From JAYPHU01 sp038127535 (lineage in GTDB: Bacteria > Pseudomonadota > Alphaproteobacteria > Rhodospirillales > UBA2165), in NCBI GenBank assembly GCA_038127535.1, contig JAYPHU010000007.1:57035-121034 (forward strand): 64,000 nt of DNA. The letters run 5' to 3'. The position numbers and the translations under genes are program-made. The notes below the pieces were generated by a model that was not told the DNA's origin, did no database searches, and saw nothing but the letters and a program-made list of their open reading frames with translations. Of this stretch, positions 36,615-45,533 are shown piece after piece (the first letter of the stretch is position 1; each line of letters opens with the position of its first letter).

Positions 36615-37865
36615 ATGACCGACATGCCCCTCACCGACGACCGAGCGATCCACAAGCGCGAGAATTTTGCCACTTATCTGGTGTCGGTGCCCCATTTCTT
36701 CAGTCATTTTTATCTGCTGACCCTGGCGCCCATGTTCCTGGTCATTAAGGAAGACCTGAACGTCAGCTTCACCGAGCTTGGCCTGGTCATCACGCTCTAT
36801 GCGCTGGGCTCGGCCTCCGGGCAGTATCCCGCCGGCATCTTGTCGGATAAAATCGGACCCCGCTGGGTGCTGATCACCGGCGTCGGCACCATGTCCATGA
36901 GCTTCTTCCTGATGGGCTTCGCCACCGAGTATTGGCACCTCTTGGTGTTGGCGGTGATCGGCGGCCTTGGCGACTCCGTCGTTCATCCGGCCAATTTCAC
37001 GGTGATCACGGCACAGGTCAGGCCTAAGCGGCTGGGCTGGGCCTATTCGATCCATGCCTTTGCCGGGTTCTTTGGTTTCGCCGCCGCGCCACCGATCATC
37101 GATATGCTGCGAGCGGCAACCGATTGGCATATGGCGCTGCACGTTGCCGGCGCTGCCGGGCTGATCACCACGGCGGCGTTGTTCCTCAACAAACATTGGC
37201 TGGTCGCGGAGACAGTGGAGCCCAACGCTGACGGCTCGGCGGCGAAGCCGGTCGGTGCGCTGACCCTGTTGAAGTCGGGCCCGATCATGCTGCTGCTGAT
37301 GTTCTACATTTCCATGGCCCTGGCCGGGCAGGGGATTCAGAGCTTCTCCCCGTCGGCGCTGCCGGTCCTCTACGAAATCACCGTGTCGGAAGCCAACCAG
37401 ACGCTGTTTGTGTATCTGCTCGGCATTTCCTTGGGCGTGCTGGCCGGCGGCTGGGTCGCCGACAAGTTCGGCCGGTTCGATCTGATCGCCACGGTGGGCT
37501 ACTTCACGGCGGCGATTTTGATCGTCGTGATTGCCTTGGCTTGGCTGCCCATTGTGCTGATGGTGATCGCCTTCTTCATCGCCGGCTTTATGATGGGGAT
37601 CGTGTTCCCGTCCCGCGATCTGATGGTCCGTGAAGTCGCGCCCAAGGGGGCGGCTGGTAAGGCCTTCGGGTTTGTGAACGCTGGATTCGGCTACGGCGGG
37701 ATGATCGGCCCGCCCTTGTTCGGCGCGATCATGGACGCCGGCAACGTTCAGGCGGTTTATTTCACCTCAGCCGGCGTCATCCTGATTATTATCGCCAGCG
37801 CCATCGGCTCCACCTTCCTGGCGCGCCGCCAAGGCCCGGCGGAAGCGCCGGCGCCCGCAGAATGA
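36615..37865 (+). CDS. MFS transporter
   Basis: The 416-residue protein has 12 hydrophobic segments and the MFS loop SDKIGPRWVL. The HFFSHFYLLTLAPMFLVIKEDL start resembles the fosmidomycin-resistance/cyanate-type branch. It stops 3 bases before the convergent gloB. The substrate is unknown. Confidence 0.87.
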   Translation: MTDMPLTDDRAIHKRENFATYLVSVPHFFSHFYLLTLAPMFLVIKEDLNVSFTELGLVITLYALGSASGQYPAGILSDKIGPRWVLITGVGTMSMSFFLMGFATEYWHLLVLAVIGGLGDSVVHPANFTVITAQVRPKRLGWAYSIHAFAGFFGFAAAPPIIDMLRAATDWHMALHVAGAAGLITTAALFLNKHWLVAETVEPNADGSAAKPVGALTLLKSGPIMLLLMFYISMALAGQGIQSFSPSALPVLYEITVSEANQTLFVYLLGISLGVLAGGWVADKFGRFDLIATVGYFTAAILIVVIALAWLPIVLMVIAFFIAGFMMGIVFPSRDLMVREVAPKGAAGKAFGFVNAGFGYGGMIGPPLFGAIMDAGNVQAVYFTSAGVILIIIASAIGSTFLARRQGPAEAPAPAE

Positions 37866-37868
37866 CGG

Positions 37869-38660
37869 CTACCAGTCGTTCCGCAGTTCCCGCAATTTCA
37901 GGAAGATTGTCTTTTCGTCCAGCTCGACCGGCAGGTCGGGGAAGGCTTCCCGCAGCTTCTCGATGACGCTGGGGCTGTGGAGCCGGAAGAATGTGTTGAT
38001 TTCCTTCTCGAGGCCGAGCGTGGTAACCATGGCGTCGTGGGTGTCCTGGCCTTCGACCTCCGCTTTCAGTGATTTGGCGCGCTCGTTGTCCGGTTCCCGG
38101 TCCAGGGTGAAATTCAGATTATTCACGATGTAGTCGTGGCCGGGGTATATCAGCGTCTCGTCGGGCAGCTTGGCCAACTGGCCCACAAACGTACTGTAGA
38201 GGGAATCCGGATGGCCGCCGCCTTTGCAATGGCCCGCGCCCGCATTGAACATGGTGTCGCCGGCGAACAGCGCCGGAGTATCGGTCCGGGACAGCAGGCA
38301 GACGTGGCTCATGGTGTGGCCGGGCGTGTCCAGCGCCTCCAGTTCCACCGTCTGGCCGACCTTGATCAGGTCGCCGGCATTCAGGCCCACATCCATGTCA
38401 GGAATTTGATCCGATGCGCCGGCATGGGCCAGAACCTTGGCGCCGGTGGCGTCCACCACGCCCTGGTTGCCGCCGGTATGATCATGGTGGTGATGGGTGT
38501 TGAGCACCTGGGTGATGGTCCAGCCCTTGCCTTTCGCCGCATTGAGACACTGGTTGTAATCCAGCGGGTCGATGGCCAGGGCCTCGCCGGTTTCCGGGCA
38601 GGCGATCAGGTAATTGAAATTGCGGTAGTCGTTCTCGGTCCAGATTTGTTCAACAAGCAC
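37869..38660 (-). CDS. gloB: hydroxyacylglutathione hydrolase (glyoxalase II)
   Basis: The 263-residue metallo-beta-lactamase-fold enzyme has the binuclear metal motif THHHHDHTGG, the downstream GHTMSHVCL histidine, FAGDTMFNAGAGHCKGG and the C-terminal HxxY substrate region (YPGHDYIVNN). It hydrolyses S-lactoylglutathione to lactate and glutathione, completing methylglyoxal detoxification. It overlaps no neighbour but lies tail to tail with the MFS gene. Confidence 0.93.
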   Translation of the reverse strand: MLVEQIWTENDYRNFNYLIACPETGEALAIDPLDYNQCLNAAKGKGWTITQVLNTHHHHDHTGGNQGVVDATGAKVLAHAGASDQIPDMDVGLNAGDLIKVGQTVELEALDTPGHTMSHVCLLSRTDTPALFAGDTMFNAGAGHCKGGGHPDSLYSTFVGQLAKLPDETLIYPGHDYIVNNLNFTLDREPDNERAKSLKAEVEGQDTHDAMVTTLGLEKEINTFFRLHSPSVIEKLREAFPDLPVELDEKTIFLKLRELRNDW

Positions 38661-38736
38661 GCGTCGGTCCTCCGTTTGGCTTTGCGGCCATCTTAGATGA
38701 CCAGGGACGCGGCGTCATCCTCGCCGTTGGCGGATG

Positions 38737-39189
38737 CTAGTTGGTTTGGTGTTTTTCCACGATAAGAGTTGCGCCATCCATGCCGATCACTTTGACCCGC
38801 GTCCCCTTGGGCATGTCCTGGCCATGGACCCGCCAGCTGGTGTCGTCGATCACCAGCTTACCAATTCCGTCGCGGATGGACTCGTTCAGTGTGTAAGTCT
38901 GACCGATATAGCCCGCGCCCCGTTGATTGAGGTTGGGGTGGTCGCTCGGGGCCGGTCTCCCGGCAATGAACTTGCGGCCGAGATAGATGGAGATCGCGGA
39001 TAGCACGGCGAAGATGACAATCTGTAATTCCCATCCTATGCCGGGCATCAGGAACAGTAGTCCGCCGGTGAGCAGGGCGGCGACGCCGATCCAGAGAAAC
39101 ACCGCGCCGGGGGCTAAAATCTCCAGCGCCATGACCGCGACACCGAAGATCAGCCAGTGCCAGAAAACGACTTCGTTCAAGAATTCCAT
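38737..39189 (-). CDS. NfeD-family membrane protein
   Basis: The 150-residue protein has three N-terminal helices (WLIFGVAVMALEILAPGAVFLWIG and following) and a C-terminal OB-fold of about 65 residues (GQTYTLNESIRDGIGKLVIDD). NfeD proteins are partners of stomatin/SPFH proteins. It lies 15 bases downstream of the SPFH gene on the same strand, forming the classic pair. Confidence 0.92.
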   Translation of the reverse strand: MEFLNEVVFWHWLIFGVAVMALEILAPGAVFLWIGVAALLTGGLLFLMPGIGWELQIVIFAVLSAISIYLGRKFIAGRPAPSDHPNLNQRGAGYIGQTYTLNESIRDGIGKLVIDDTSWRVHGQDMPKGTRVKVIGMDGATLIVEKHQTN

Positions 39190-39204
39190 GTCGCCGCTCC
39201 CCGC

Positions 39205-40182
39205 TTAGTCGCTCGTGGGTACGCTGCCTCGGCCCGACCGGCGGAAGCCGCTGCCCGATCCGCCGCCGTCGCCGAAACTGTCCTTGGCGATCTCGGCGAT
39301 ACCGCCCAGGGCACCCAACAGGCTGCCGGCTTCCAACGGCATCATGATGACTTTCTGGTTGGGGGCGGAGGCGACTTTCGCCAAGGCGTCGGTGTATTTG
39401 AGTGCGACGAAGTAGTTGACGGCGTGCACGTTTCCTTCGGCGATGGATTTGGACACCATTTCGGTCGCCTTTGCTTCCGCCTCGGCGGCGCGTTCCCGTG
39501 CTTCGGCGTCCCGGAAGGCAGCTTCCCGCCGGCCTTCGGCTTCCAGAATCGCGCTCTGCTTTTCACCTTCGGCGCGCAGGATTTCGGACTGACGATGACC
39601 CTCGGCCTCGAGAATGTTGGCGCGCTTATCCCGCTCGGCCTTCATCTGGCGGGCCATGGCGTCGACCAGATCGCGGGGCGGTTCGATATCCTTGATTTCC
39701 ACGCGGGTGACCTTGATGCCCCAGGGATTGGTCGCGGCGTCGATCACGCCCAGCAGCCGCGTATTAATCGCGTCCCGCTGAGACAGCAATTCATCCAAAT
39801 CCATGGAGCCCATCACCGTTCTGAGGTTGGTCATGCTGAGGTTCAGGATCGCGTTATAAAGATCAGTGACCTCGTAGGCTGCCTTCGGCGCGTCCAGAAC
39901 CTGGAAGAACACAACACCATCGACGGCGACCATGGCGTTGTCCTTGGTAATCACTTCCTGGGTAGGGACGTCCAACACCTGTTCCATCATATTCATCCGC
40001 CGGCCGATCTTGTCGATGATCGGGACGATGATATGGAGACCCGGTGTAAGAGTGCGGGCATATCGGCCAAACCGTTCAAGCGTGTAGTTCATTCCCTGAG
40101 GGACCGTCTTGATGGCCATTAGGGCGAACAAGAGTGCAAAGACGAAAATGACGATGGCGAAGATGGAAAATTCGGAAATCAT
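39205..40182 (-). CDS. SPFH/band-7 protein, paraslipin (QmcA-like)
   Basis: The 325-residue protein has one N-terminal membrane anchor and an SPFH domain (TVPQGMNYTLERFGRYARTLTPGLH). A long charged coiled coil (AEGHRQSEILRAEGEKQSAI) and a glycine/serine-rich tail follow. Such proteins form large oligomeric cages in the inner membrane and modulate membrane proteases or domains. It is co-directional with nfeD. Confidence 0.93.
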   Translation of the reverse strand: MISEFSIFAIVIFVFALLFALMAIKTVPQGMNYTLERFGRYARTLTPGLHIIVPIIDKIGRRMNMMEQVLDVPTQEVITKDNAMVAVDGVVFFQVLDAPKAAYEVTDLYNAILNLSMTNLRTVMGSMDLDELLSQRDAINTRLLGVIDAATNPWGIKVTRVEIKDIEPPRDLVDAMARQMKAERDKRANILEAEGHRQSEILRAEGEKQSAILEAEGRREAAFRDAEARERAAEAEAKATEMVSKSIAEGNVHAVNYFVALKYTDALAKVASAPNQKVIMMPLEAGSLLGALGGIAEIAKDSFGDGGGSGSGFRRSGRGSVPTSD

Positions 40183-40342
40183 GGCGGGTCTCCCACGTTG
40201 AGCCTAATTTTGATTGAATATTATTGTCTCTGGTTATGTAGTCTGCCCTGAACGCTCAACTATCAGTATTACACCTTACATGGTTTGACGGGCCTTGGAT
40301 ATAAGTCTTGACAGGCAGGTTGTTGTCCCACAAACCATTGAT

Positions 40343-40972
40343 ATGATTGAAAAAATAGACAAGACGACTTTTAAGGCGGCGGTCGAGGAATTGGCCGCTA
40401 AGGACCCGGATATCGCCCGATTATATGAAGAGCACGGACTGCCGGGACTGCGGTCGCGGAAGACCGGATTTGGTTCCCTATTGAAGACCATTTGCGGTCA
40501 GCAGGTGTCGACGTCGGCGGCCCGCGCCATCACCGGGCGGCTGGATTCCATCGCCAACCCCATGACGCCGGAGGTGTTCTTGCGCCTGTCCGACACCGAG
40601 CTTCGGGCCGTAGGTCTCAGCGGGCAGAAAGCCGGTTATGGGCGAGGCATCGCCCAAGCCATCGTCGACGGGGAGTTCAGCTTTCGCCGGGTGGCCCGCA
40701 TGACCGACGAAGACGCCATCGCCGAGATGGTGAAGCTTAAGGGCGTCGGGCGTTGGACGGCGGAAGTGTATTTGCTCTTCGCTTTGCGCCGGCCTGACCT
40801 TTGGCCCGTGGACGATCTGGGGATCGTCAAAGGTGTTATGGGGGTCAAGGGGCTGCGTAAACGGCCGAACCGGCAGCGCATGCTCAAGATCGGGGAGGCA
40901 TGGCGTCCATGGCGCAGCGCCTCCGCGCGCATGATGTGGCACTACACCAACACCAACCGGCAAAACCGGTAG
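40343..40972 (+). CDS. alkA: DNA-3-methyladenine glycosylase II
   Basis: The 209-residue protein is a helix-hairpin-helix glycosylase that removes alkylated purines. The HhH is LKGVGRWTAEVYLLFALRRP, followed by the catalytic aspartate in WPVDDLGI. The early segment LLKTICGQQVSTSAARAI is also typical. I chose the ATG at 40343 (MIEKIDK); the open frame begins at a TTG 48 bases upstream. No Ada-type domain is fused. Confidence 0.88.
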   Translation: MIEKIDKTTFKAAVEELAAKDPDIARLYEEHGLPGLRSRKTGFGSLLKTICGQQVSTSAARAITGRLDSIANPMTPEVFLRLSDTELRAVGLSGQKAGYGRGIAQAIVDGEFSFRRVARMTDEDAIAEMVKLKGVGRWTAEVYLLFALRRPDLWPVDDLGIVKGVMGVKGLRKRPNRQRMLKIGEAWRPWRSASARMMWHYTNTNRQNR

Positions 40973-40990
40973 CGGGCTCTAGTTCGTAAG

Positions 40991-42370
40991 TTACTGAGGA
41001 GCGACGAGGTCGGCGACCCGAGCCAATAGATCGACGCGGCTGTAGGGTTTGCCCAATATTTCCATGCTGGCGGGCCTGTCGCTGCGATTGCTAGGCATCC
41101 TGTCTGCGTATCCGGTCGCCCCGAGCAGCTTGATCCCCGGTTGAATATCTATCGCCTTCTTGGCCAAAGAAATGCCATCCAGGCCGCCGGGCATCACGAT
41201 ATCGGTAAAGAGAAGGTCGTACTTGTCGCCGATCTCTAGCCTGGCCAGTGCCTCTGGGCCGTCGGCAACGCTGGTCAACTCGCAGCCGTGACCGGCCAGA
41301 ATCGTCGTGGTAATGTCCCGGACGTCGTCATCGTCCTCGACCACCAGGACAAGGCCATGTCCGCTGACATTCAGACGATTTTCATTCTTTTTGCTCTTTT
41401 CCGCCGCCGCTTTTGCCCGCGGCAGATAGATGTAAACCTTCGTACCCACGCCTATTTCGGAGTCTATGGTCAGATAGCCGTTTGATTGCCGGGCTAAGCC
41501 ATAAACCACGCTCAGTCCGAGGCCCAAGTTGGTAGCGAAGTCTTTGGTGGTGAAAAATGGATCACAGACTTTGGCCATATTTTCCGGCGCAATGCCAACG
41601 CCGTTATCGTGCACGCAAAGCCGGATGTAGTCGCCGGGCGCCACGTCATCGGGAGAGTCCAATTCGCCGGCGGCCAGGGTGACATTGCCGGCTTCGATGA
41701 TCAGTTGCCCCTTGTCAGACATGGCGTCGCGAGCATTCAGGGTCAGATTACGAACCGCGTTCTCAAGCTGATGGGAGTCCACAAGGGCCGGCCATAAATC
41801 ATCCACGATTTTTAGATCTAGGCTGATGGTCTCGCCCAGCGCACGGATCAGGACCTGAGAGAATTCATCCAACGATTTGGCGACGTTGGTTGCTGTGGTT
41901 TCCAGATGCTTTTGGCGTGCAAACGACAGAAGATGATCGGTCAGCGCGGCGCCGAGGTTGATGGATTTCTTGATGGCGGCGGCCCGGGATTTGATATCTT
42001 CCGACGCGTCCTCATCCTCTTCAATGATGTCGGCATTGCCGTTAATGACCATCATCAGGTTATTGAAGTCGTGGGCGATGCCGCCGGTGAGCTGTCCGAT
42101 GGCTTCCAGTTTCTGGGACTGCCGCAGACGGTATTCCAGATTTCGGCGCTCGGTAATATCGCGCACAACTGCGACGAAACGCGGAGAGTCTCCGGGAGGC
42201 TGAATGAACTGGAGAAAAATCTCCACCGGCACCAGGCTCCCGTTTTTGTGTTCGTGAACCGTCTCGAATGTTGTGGAATGCTGCGGGCCCACAATGAGCT
42301 TGTCGATAATCGCCTGGCACTGCTCGGCGGTGAACTCCGGCTCAATGTCGAGCGGGGTCATGTCCGTCAT
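40991..42370 (-). CDS. hybrid sensor histidine kinase (partial PAS-HisKA-HATPase-REC)
   Basis: The 459-residue protein starts with about 75 residues of PAS/PAC fold, ending FVAVVRDITERRNLEYRLRQ. It continues with a HisKA segment (phospho-acceptor H100 in GGIAHDFNN), an HATPase domain (DNGVGIAPENMAKVCDPFFTT, GLGLSVVYGL) and a receiver domain (VVEDDDDV, aspartate in LLFTDIVMPGG). No membrane helix is present, so it is cytoplasmic. An in-frame stop lies 3 bases before the start codon, so the PAS domain is truly short. No output regulator gene is adjacent. Confidence 0.88.
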   Translation of the reverse strand: MTDMTPLDIEPEFTAEQCQAIIDKLIVGPQHSTTFETVHEHKNGSLVPVEIFLQFIQPPGDSPRFVAVVRDITERRNLEYRLRQSQKLEAIGQLTGGIAHDFNNLMMVINGNADIIEEDEDASEDIKSRAAAIKKSINLGAALTDHLLSFARQKHLETTATNVAKSLDEFSQVLIRALGETISLDLKIVDDLWPALVDSHQLENAVRNLTLNARDAMSDKGQLIIEAGNVTLAAGELDSPDDVAPGDYIRLCVHDNGVGIAPENMAKVCDPFFTTKDFATNLGLGLSVVYGLARQSNGYLTIDSEIGVGTKVYIYLPRAKAAAEKSKKNENRLNVSGHGLVLVVEDDDDVRDITTTILAGHGCELTSVADGPEALARLEIGDKYDLLFTDIVMPGGLDGISLAKKAIDIQPGIKLLGATGYADRMPSNRSDRPASMEILGKPYSRVDLLARVADLVAPQ

Positions 42371-42509
42371 TTCTTAATCACAATGAGGCAAAAACCCCGC
42401 CTCAAATCCTATGGTAACACCCCAGCGCGAAGAGCAGAATACCGGCCAGCCGGTCTTTTAGACATGGTTGTTAACCGAGTGGGTTACAAAGGGTTATACT
42501 GGTATCGAA

Positions 42510-43175
42510 TTAGCGGGATTGAAGGCTGCCTGCAGGCGCAAGGTCTCCTGTTTTGAGGGCGTGATAGTGATCCAAAAACGCTTGTACCCTTAACGGTTGA
42601 AATTCCCGCTGGGCCGCTTGTTGCGATTGGGCCAAAATATCGCCGGAGAGCGTGGCCATAAGGCTACCCAACTTAGTGCCCATGCGACGGTCCAACCGGG
42701 CGGCTTGTCCATAGTAGCCTGCTGCCATGATGGGGTCAGGTGGTCCGCAGTTCCTGGAACGGTGCAAATCCCCGCCATAGGCCGCGGCTTTGAGATTTCG
42801 CGCGCGGGCGCCCAAATCCAGCAGCGACTTGAGCTGATCACAGGCCTTCGTTGTATATCCTGCAAGTTCCGCGGCAAGCCAAAACTCCATGATGGCCCCG
42901 TCCGGATGGCCGAGTTTGGCCGCCTGACGGAAACTCTCGAGGGCGGCAACCGTATCCCGCGGCCCCAGGAGACTACTGTTTTCGATCCGGCCTTTCAGAT
43001 AGGCGGCGAATTCGCCGCCGGCGTTTGCCTGTTCAATCAGTGCCTCGTGTGTAGTTTTGTAGTCCCCGGCGAGATACTGGTGGTACCCCTTTTCATCGGC
43101 GCGGATGAAGATTGCCGCGGCGATCAATACGGCGACGAAAAAGGCGAGCGAGAGAGATGTCCTGCGCGACATCAT
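42510..43175 (-). CDS. hypothetical Sel1-like repeat protein
   Basis: The 221-residue protein has an N-terminal membrane anchor or signal (LSLAFFVAVLIAAAIFI). It then has helical repeats of Sel1 type (AALESFRQAAKLGHPDGAIMEFWLAAELAGY). Two cysteines (around KACDQL and RNCGPPD) could form a periplasmic disulfide. I recognise no named family. It lies upstream of the kinase on the same strand, separated by 139 bases. Confidence 0.7.
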   Translation of the reverse strand: MMSRRTSLSLAFFVAVLIAAAIFIRADEKGYHQYLAGDYKTTHEALIEQANAGGEFAAYLKGRIENSSLLGPRDTVAALESFRQAAKLGHPDGAIMEFWLAAELAGYTTKACDQLKSLLDLGARARNLKAAAYGGDLHRSRNCGPPDPIMAAGYYGQAARLDRRMGTKLGSLMATLSGDILAQSQQAAQREFQPLRVQAFLDHYHALKTGDLAPAGSLQSR

Positions 43176-43244
43176 GATAGGTTACGTAGCTTGGGATTCT
43201 CTGTAAAGTACGGCCGTAACTCGTCGTGAAAATCAGGCGTATTG

Positions 43245-44285
43245 ATGTCTAATAAACTGATTGAACTCTATAGCGACACCAAGACCCGGCCCTCCGTCGA
43301 AATGTTGGCGGCGATGACAGCGGCCGAATCCGGGGACGAACAAGCCGGTGAGGATCCCACCACCAACCGGCTGTGCGGGATGGTGGCTGAATTGCTGGGC
43401 AAAGAAGCGGCGGTGTTTCTACCCTCTGGGACCATGTGCAATCAGATCGCCTTAGCGGTCCATTGCCGCCCGGGCGATGAGATCATTGCCGACGAGACGG
43501 CGCATATCATCAACTTTGAAGCCGGTGGTGCAGCCGGGATTGCCGGGGCGATGATCCGGTCGGTACCGGGTGAGCATGGAATTTTCACAGCCGAGCAAGT
43601 GCAGACGGCGCTGCGCCCCGCCGTTCGTCATATGCCGAAATCCCGCCTTGTGTCTGTGGAGCAAACCTCCAATCTCGGTGGCGGTACTGTATGGCCTTTG
43701 GAAACACTGCGCGTCGTGTCCGAGGTTGCGAGGAGCCACGGGCTCGGCGTGCACATGGACGGCGCTCGGCTGATGAACGCCGTTGTAGCTTCTGGTCTGG
43801 CCGCCGCTGATTACGCGGCGTTGACGGATACGCTTTGGATCGATCTTTCCAAAGGATTGGGCTGCCCCATCGGCGGTGTGCTGGCGGGGTCCAAGGCATT
43901 TATCGAAGAGGCGTGGTTTTGGAAGCAGCGGCTCGGTGGTTCCATGCGGCAATCTGGGGTGATCGCCGCCGCCGGTATTTACGCGTTGGAGCACAACGTG
44001 GAGCGCTTGGCCAAAGATCATGAAAATGCGCGGGCGCTGGCGGAGACGCTGAACGGGATTGATGGAATTTCCGCACCGTTGGAAACAGTGCAGACGAATA
44101 TCGTGATCGTCGATGTCTCCGCCACCAGCAAATCCGCGCCCGACCTTTCCACCGAGCTTCTGAACAACGGAGTGCGCATGGGCGCTCTCGACGAAAACCG
44201 ATTGCGCGCCGTCACTCACCTCAACGTTAGCCGTGAAGAAGTGGAACAAGCGGGACAGATTTTCGCCGACGTTTGCAGCGGCTGA
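43245..44285 (+). CDS. low-specificity L-threonine aldolase
   Basis: This 346-residue PLP enzyme cleaves threonine or allo-threonine to glycine and acetaldehyde. The N-terminus IELYSDTKTRPSVEMLAAM and the PLP-lysine motif DLSKGLGCPIGGVLAGS are characteristic. Start at ATG 43245; a TTG lies 3 bases earlier. It converges on the ATP-grasp gene with no intergenic base (stop ends 44285, next stop begins 44286). Confidence 0.92.
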   Translation: MSNKLIELYSDTKTRPSVEMLAAMTAAESGDEQAGEDPTTNRLCGMVAELLGKEAAVFLPSGTMCNQIALAVHCRPGDEIIADETAHIINFEAGGAAGIAGAMIRSVPGEHGIFTAEQVQTALRPAVRHMPKSRLVSVEQTSNLGGGTVWPLETLRVVSEVARSHGLGVHMDGARLMNAVVASGLAAADYAALTDTLWIDLSKGLGCPIGGVLAGSKAFIEEAWFWKQRLGGSMRQSGVIAAAGIYALEHNVERLAKDHENARALAETLNGIDGISAPLETVQTNIVIVDVSATSKSAPDLSTELLNNGVRMGALDENRLRAVTHLNVSREEVEQAGQIFADVCSG

Positions 44286-45533
44286 TTACTCGATCTCGAA
44301 GGTGAGCTTGTTGTGAGCGCTCCGGAGCGCAGCTTCAACTTCCTCAGGGGTATCACCCTTGGCGAATATGAAGCCGAGATACTCGTTTCCTTCGGGCAAC
44401 GCGACGACCTCTTGGCCGGCCTTCTTGGAGATTTCCAACTCGGCAATGCCGGCGACGTTCCGCGCGTCAATCTCGCCGCCGATGGACTTTAACGCGCCGG
44501 AGTTTGGGATCGGGAGCATCATGACGCCGGAGGCTTGGCTTTCCCGATTTGGCAGTGGCGTGGTTTCACCGAGGGCATGATTCAGGATGACATCCTCCAA
44601 GCTTAGTCCGTCGCCGAAGGAGAGGCTTCGGCTGCACAATCCGCCGATGGACCGCGCGGCCACTTCTATAACCCAGGGGCCCGTCTGATTGCTTTTCCGG
44701 TCCGGGGCGGCGAGGCGCAGCTCAGCATGGACCGGTCCGTCCGTAAGGCCGATGGCCCGGCAAGCATCTTCGGTCATCCGGGTCAGGCGCTCAACGTCCT
44801 CGGGCGCGTGGCGGGAGGGTGTGACATAGATGGTCTCTTCGAAGTAGGGACCATCCAGCGGATCGGGCTTATCGAAGATCGCCAGGGTGGTCAGCGTGCC
44901 ATCGATGAGAAGGCCTTCCAACGCTACTTCTTCGCCCGGCCAGAAATCTTCGACCAGAATTGTCTGCTCGCTGTTTGTCCCCGACAGCATCCGCCGGATT
45001 CGGTTCGCCGCAGTGTTGAACTGATTCGGATCGTCAGCCCGAATCACGCCCCGGCTGGCCGAGAGACTGATCGGCTTTAGGACGCAGGGGTAGGCGATCG
45101 TCTCCGCAATTTTGTTCACATCGTCATCAGCGCGCAGGACGCGCGTCGATGGGCCCGGCAGTCCCGCGGCGGCGAGTTCTTTCCGAAAAGAGAGCTTGTT
45201 GTTTGCCCGGGCCACCGCTTCCGGATGATTGTGCGCCAGACCCAGTTCCTTGGAGGATGCAGCAGCGACCAGTGTGGTGGATTCTTCCACGCCGATAATA
45301 GCGGCCAGCGGCGTGTCTTGGTGAAACTTGGCGATGCGTGCCACGCTATCCTCGACATTGCCGAAGTCCAATCTCAGCGCGCCGTCGCCTCGAATTTCTT
45401 GGAACACGCTTTCCTGATCAGAGCCGATGGTCATCAGCACATCCCGGCGATGAGCGGCGGCGATGAAGTCTTTGGCCCGATAGGAAGTTGAGGGCAGAAG
45501 CAGAAGGATACGGCGTGGTGGATCGGCGGTCAT
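44286..45533 (-). CDS. ATP-grasp domain ligase
   Basis: The 415-residue protein resembles carboxylate-amine ligases. It has a Rossmann-like N-terminal domain (RRILLLLPSTSYRAKDF), the ATP-grasp lysine strand YPCVLKPISLSASRGV, ILVEDFWPGEEVALEGLL and the metal-binding VIEVAARSIGGLCSRSL. A C-terminal domain of about 90 residues follows. Its start overlaps the stop of the radical SAM gene by 4 bases, so the two are translationally coupled. It likely joins an amino acid or peptide-like substrate with ATP; the substrate is unknown. Confidence 0.88.
   Translation of the reverse strand: MTADPPRRILLLLPSTSYRAKDFIAAAHRRDVLMTIGSDQESVFQEIRGDGALRLDFGNVEDSVARIAKFHQDTPLAAIIGVEESTTLVAAASSKELGLAHNHPEAVARANNKLSFRKELAAAGLPGPSTRVLRADDDVNKIAETIAYPCVLKPISLSASRGVIRADDPNQFNTAANRIRRMLSGTNSEQTILVEDFWPGEEVALEGLLIDGTLTTLAIFDKPDPLDGPYFEETIYVTPSRHAPEDVERLTRMTEDACRAIGLTDGPVHAELRLAAPDRKSNQTGPWVIEVAARSIGGLCSRSLSFGDGLSLEDVILNHALGETTPLPNRESQASGVMMLPIPNSGALKSIGGEIDARNVAGIAELEISKKAGQEVVALPEGNEYLGFIFAKGDTPEEVEAALRSAHNKLTFEIE

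Noticed and set aside
42384..42402. Hairpin TGAGGC/GCCTCA as a terminator before the kinase gene
   Set aside because: The stem is only 6 bases and no T-run follows in either direction.
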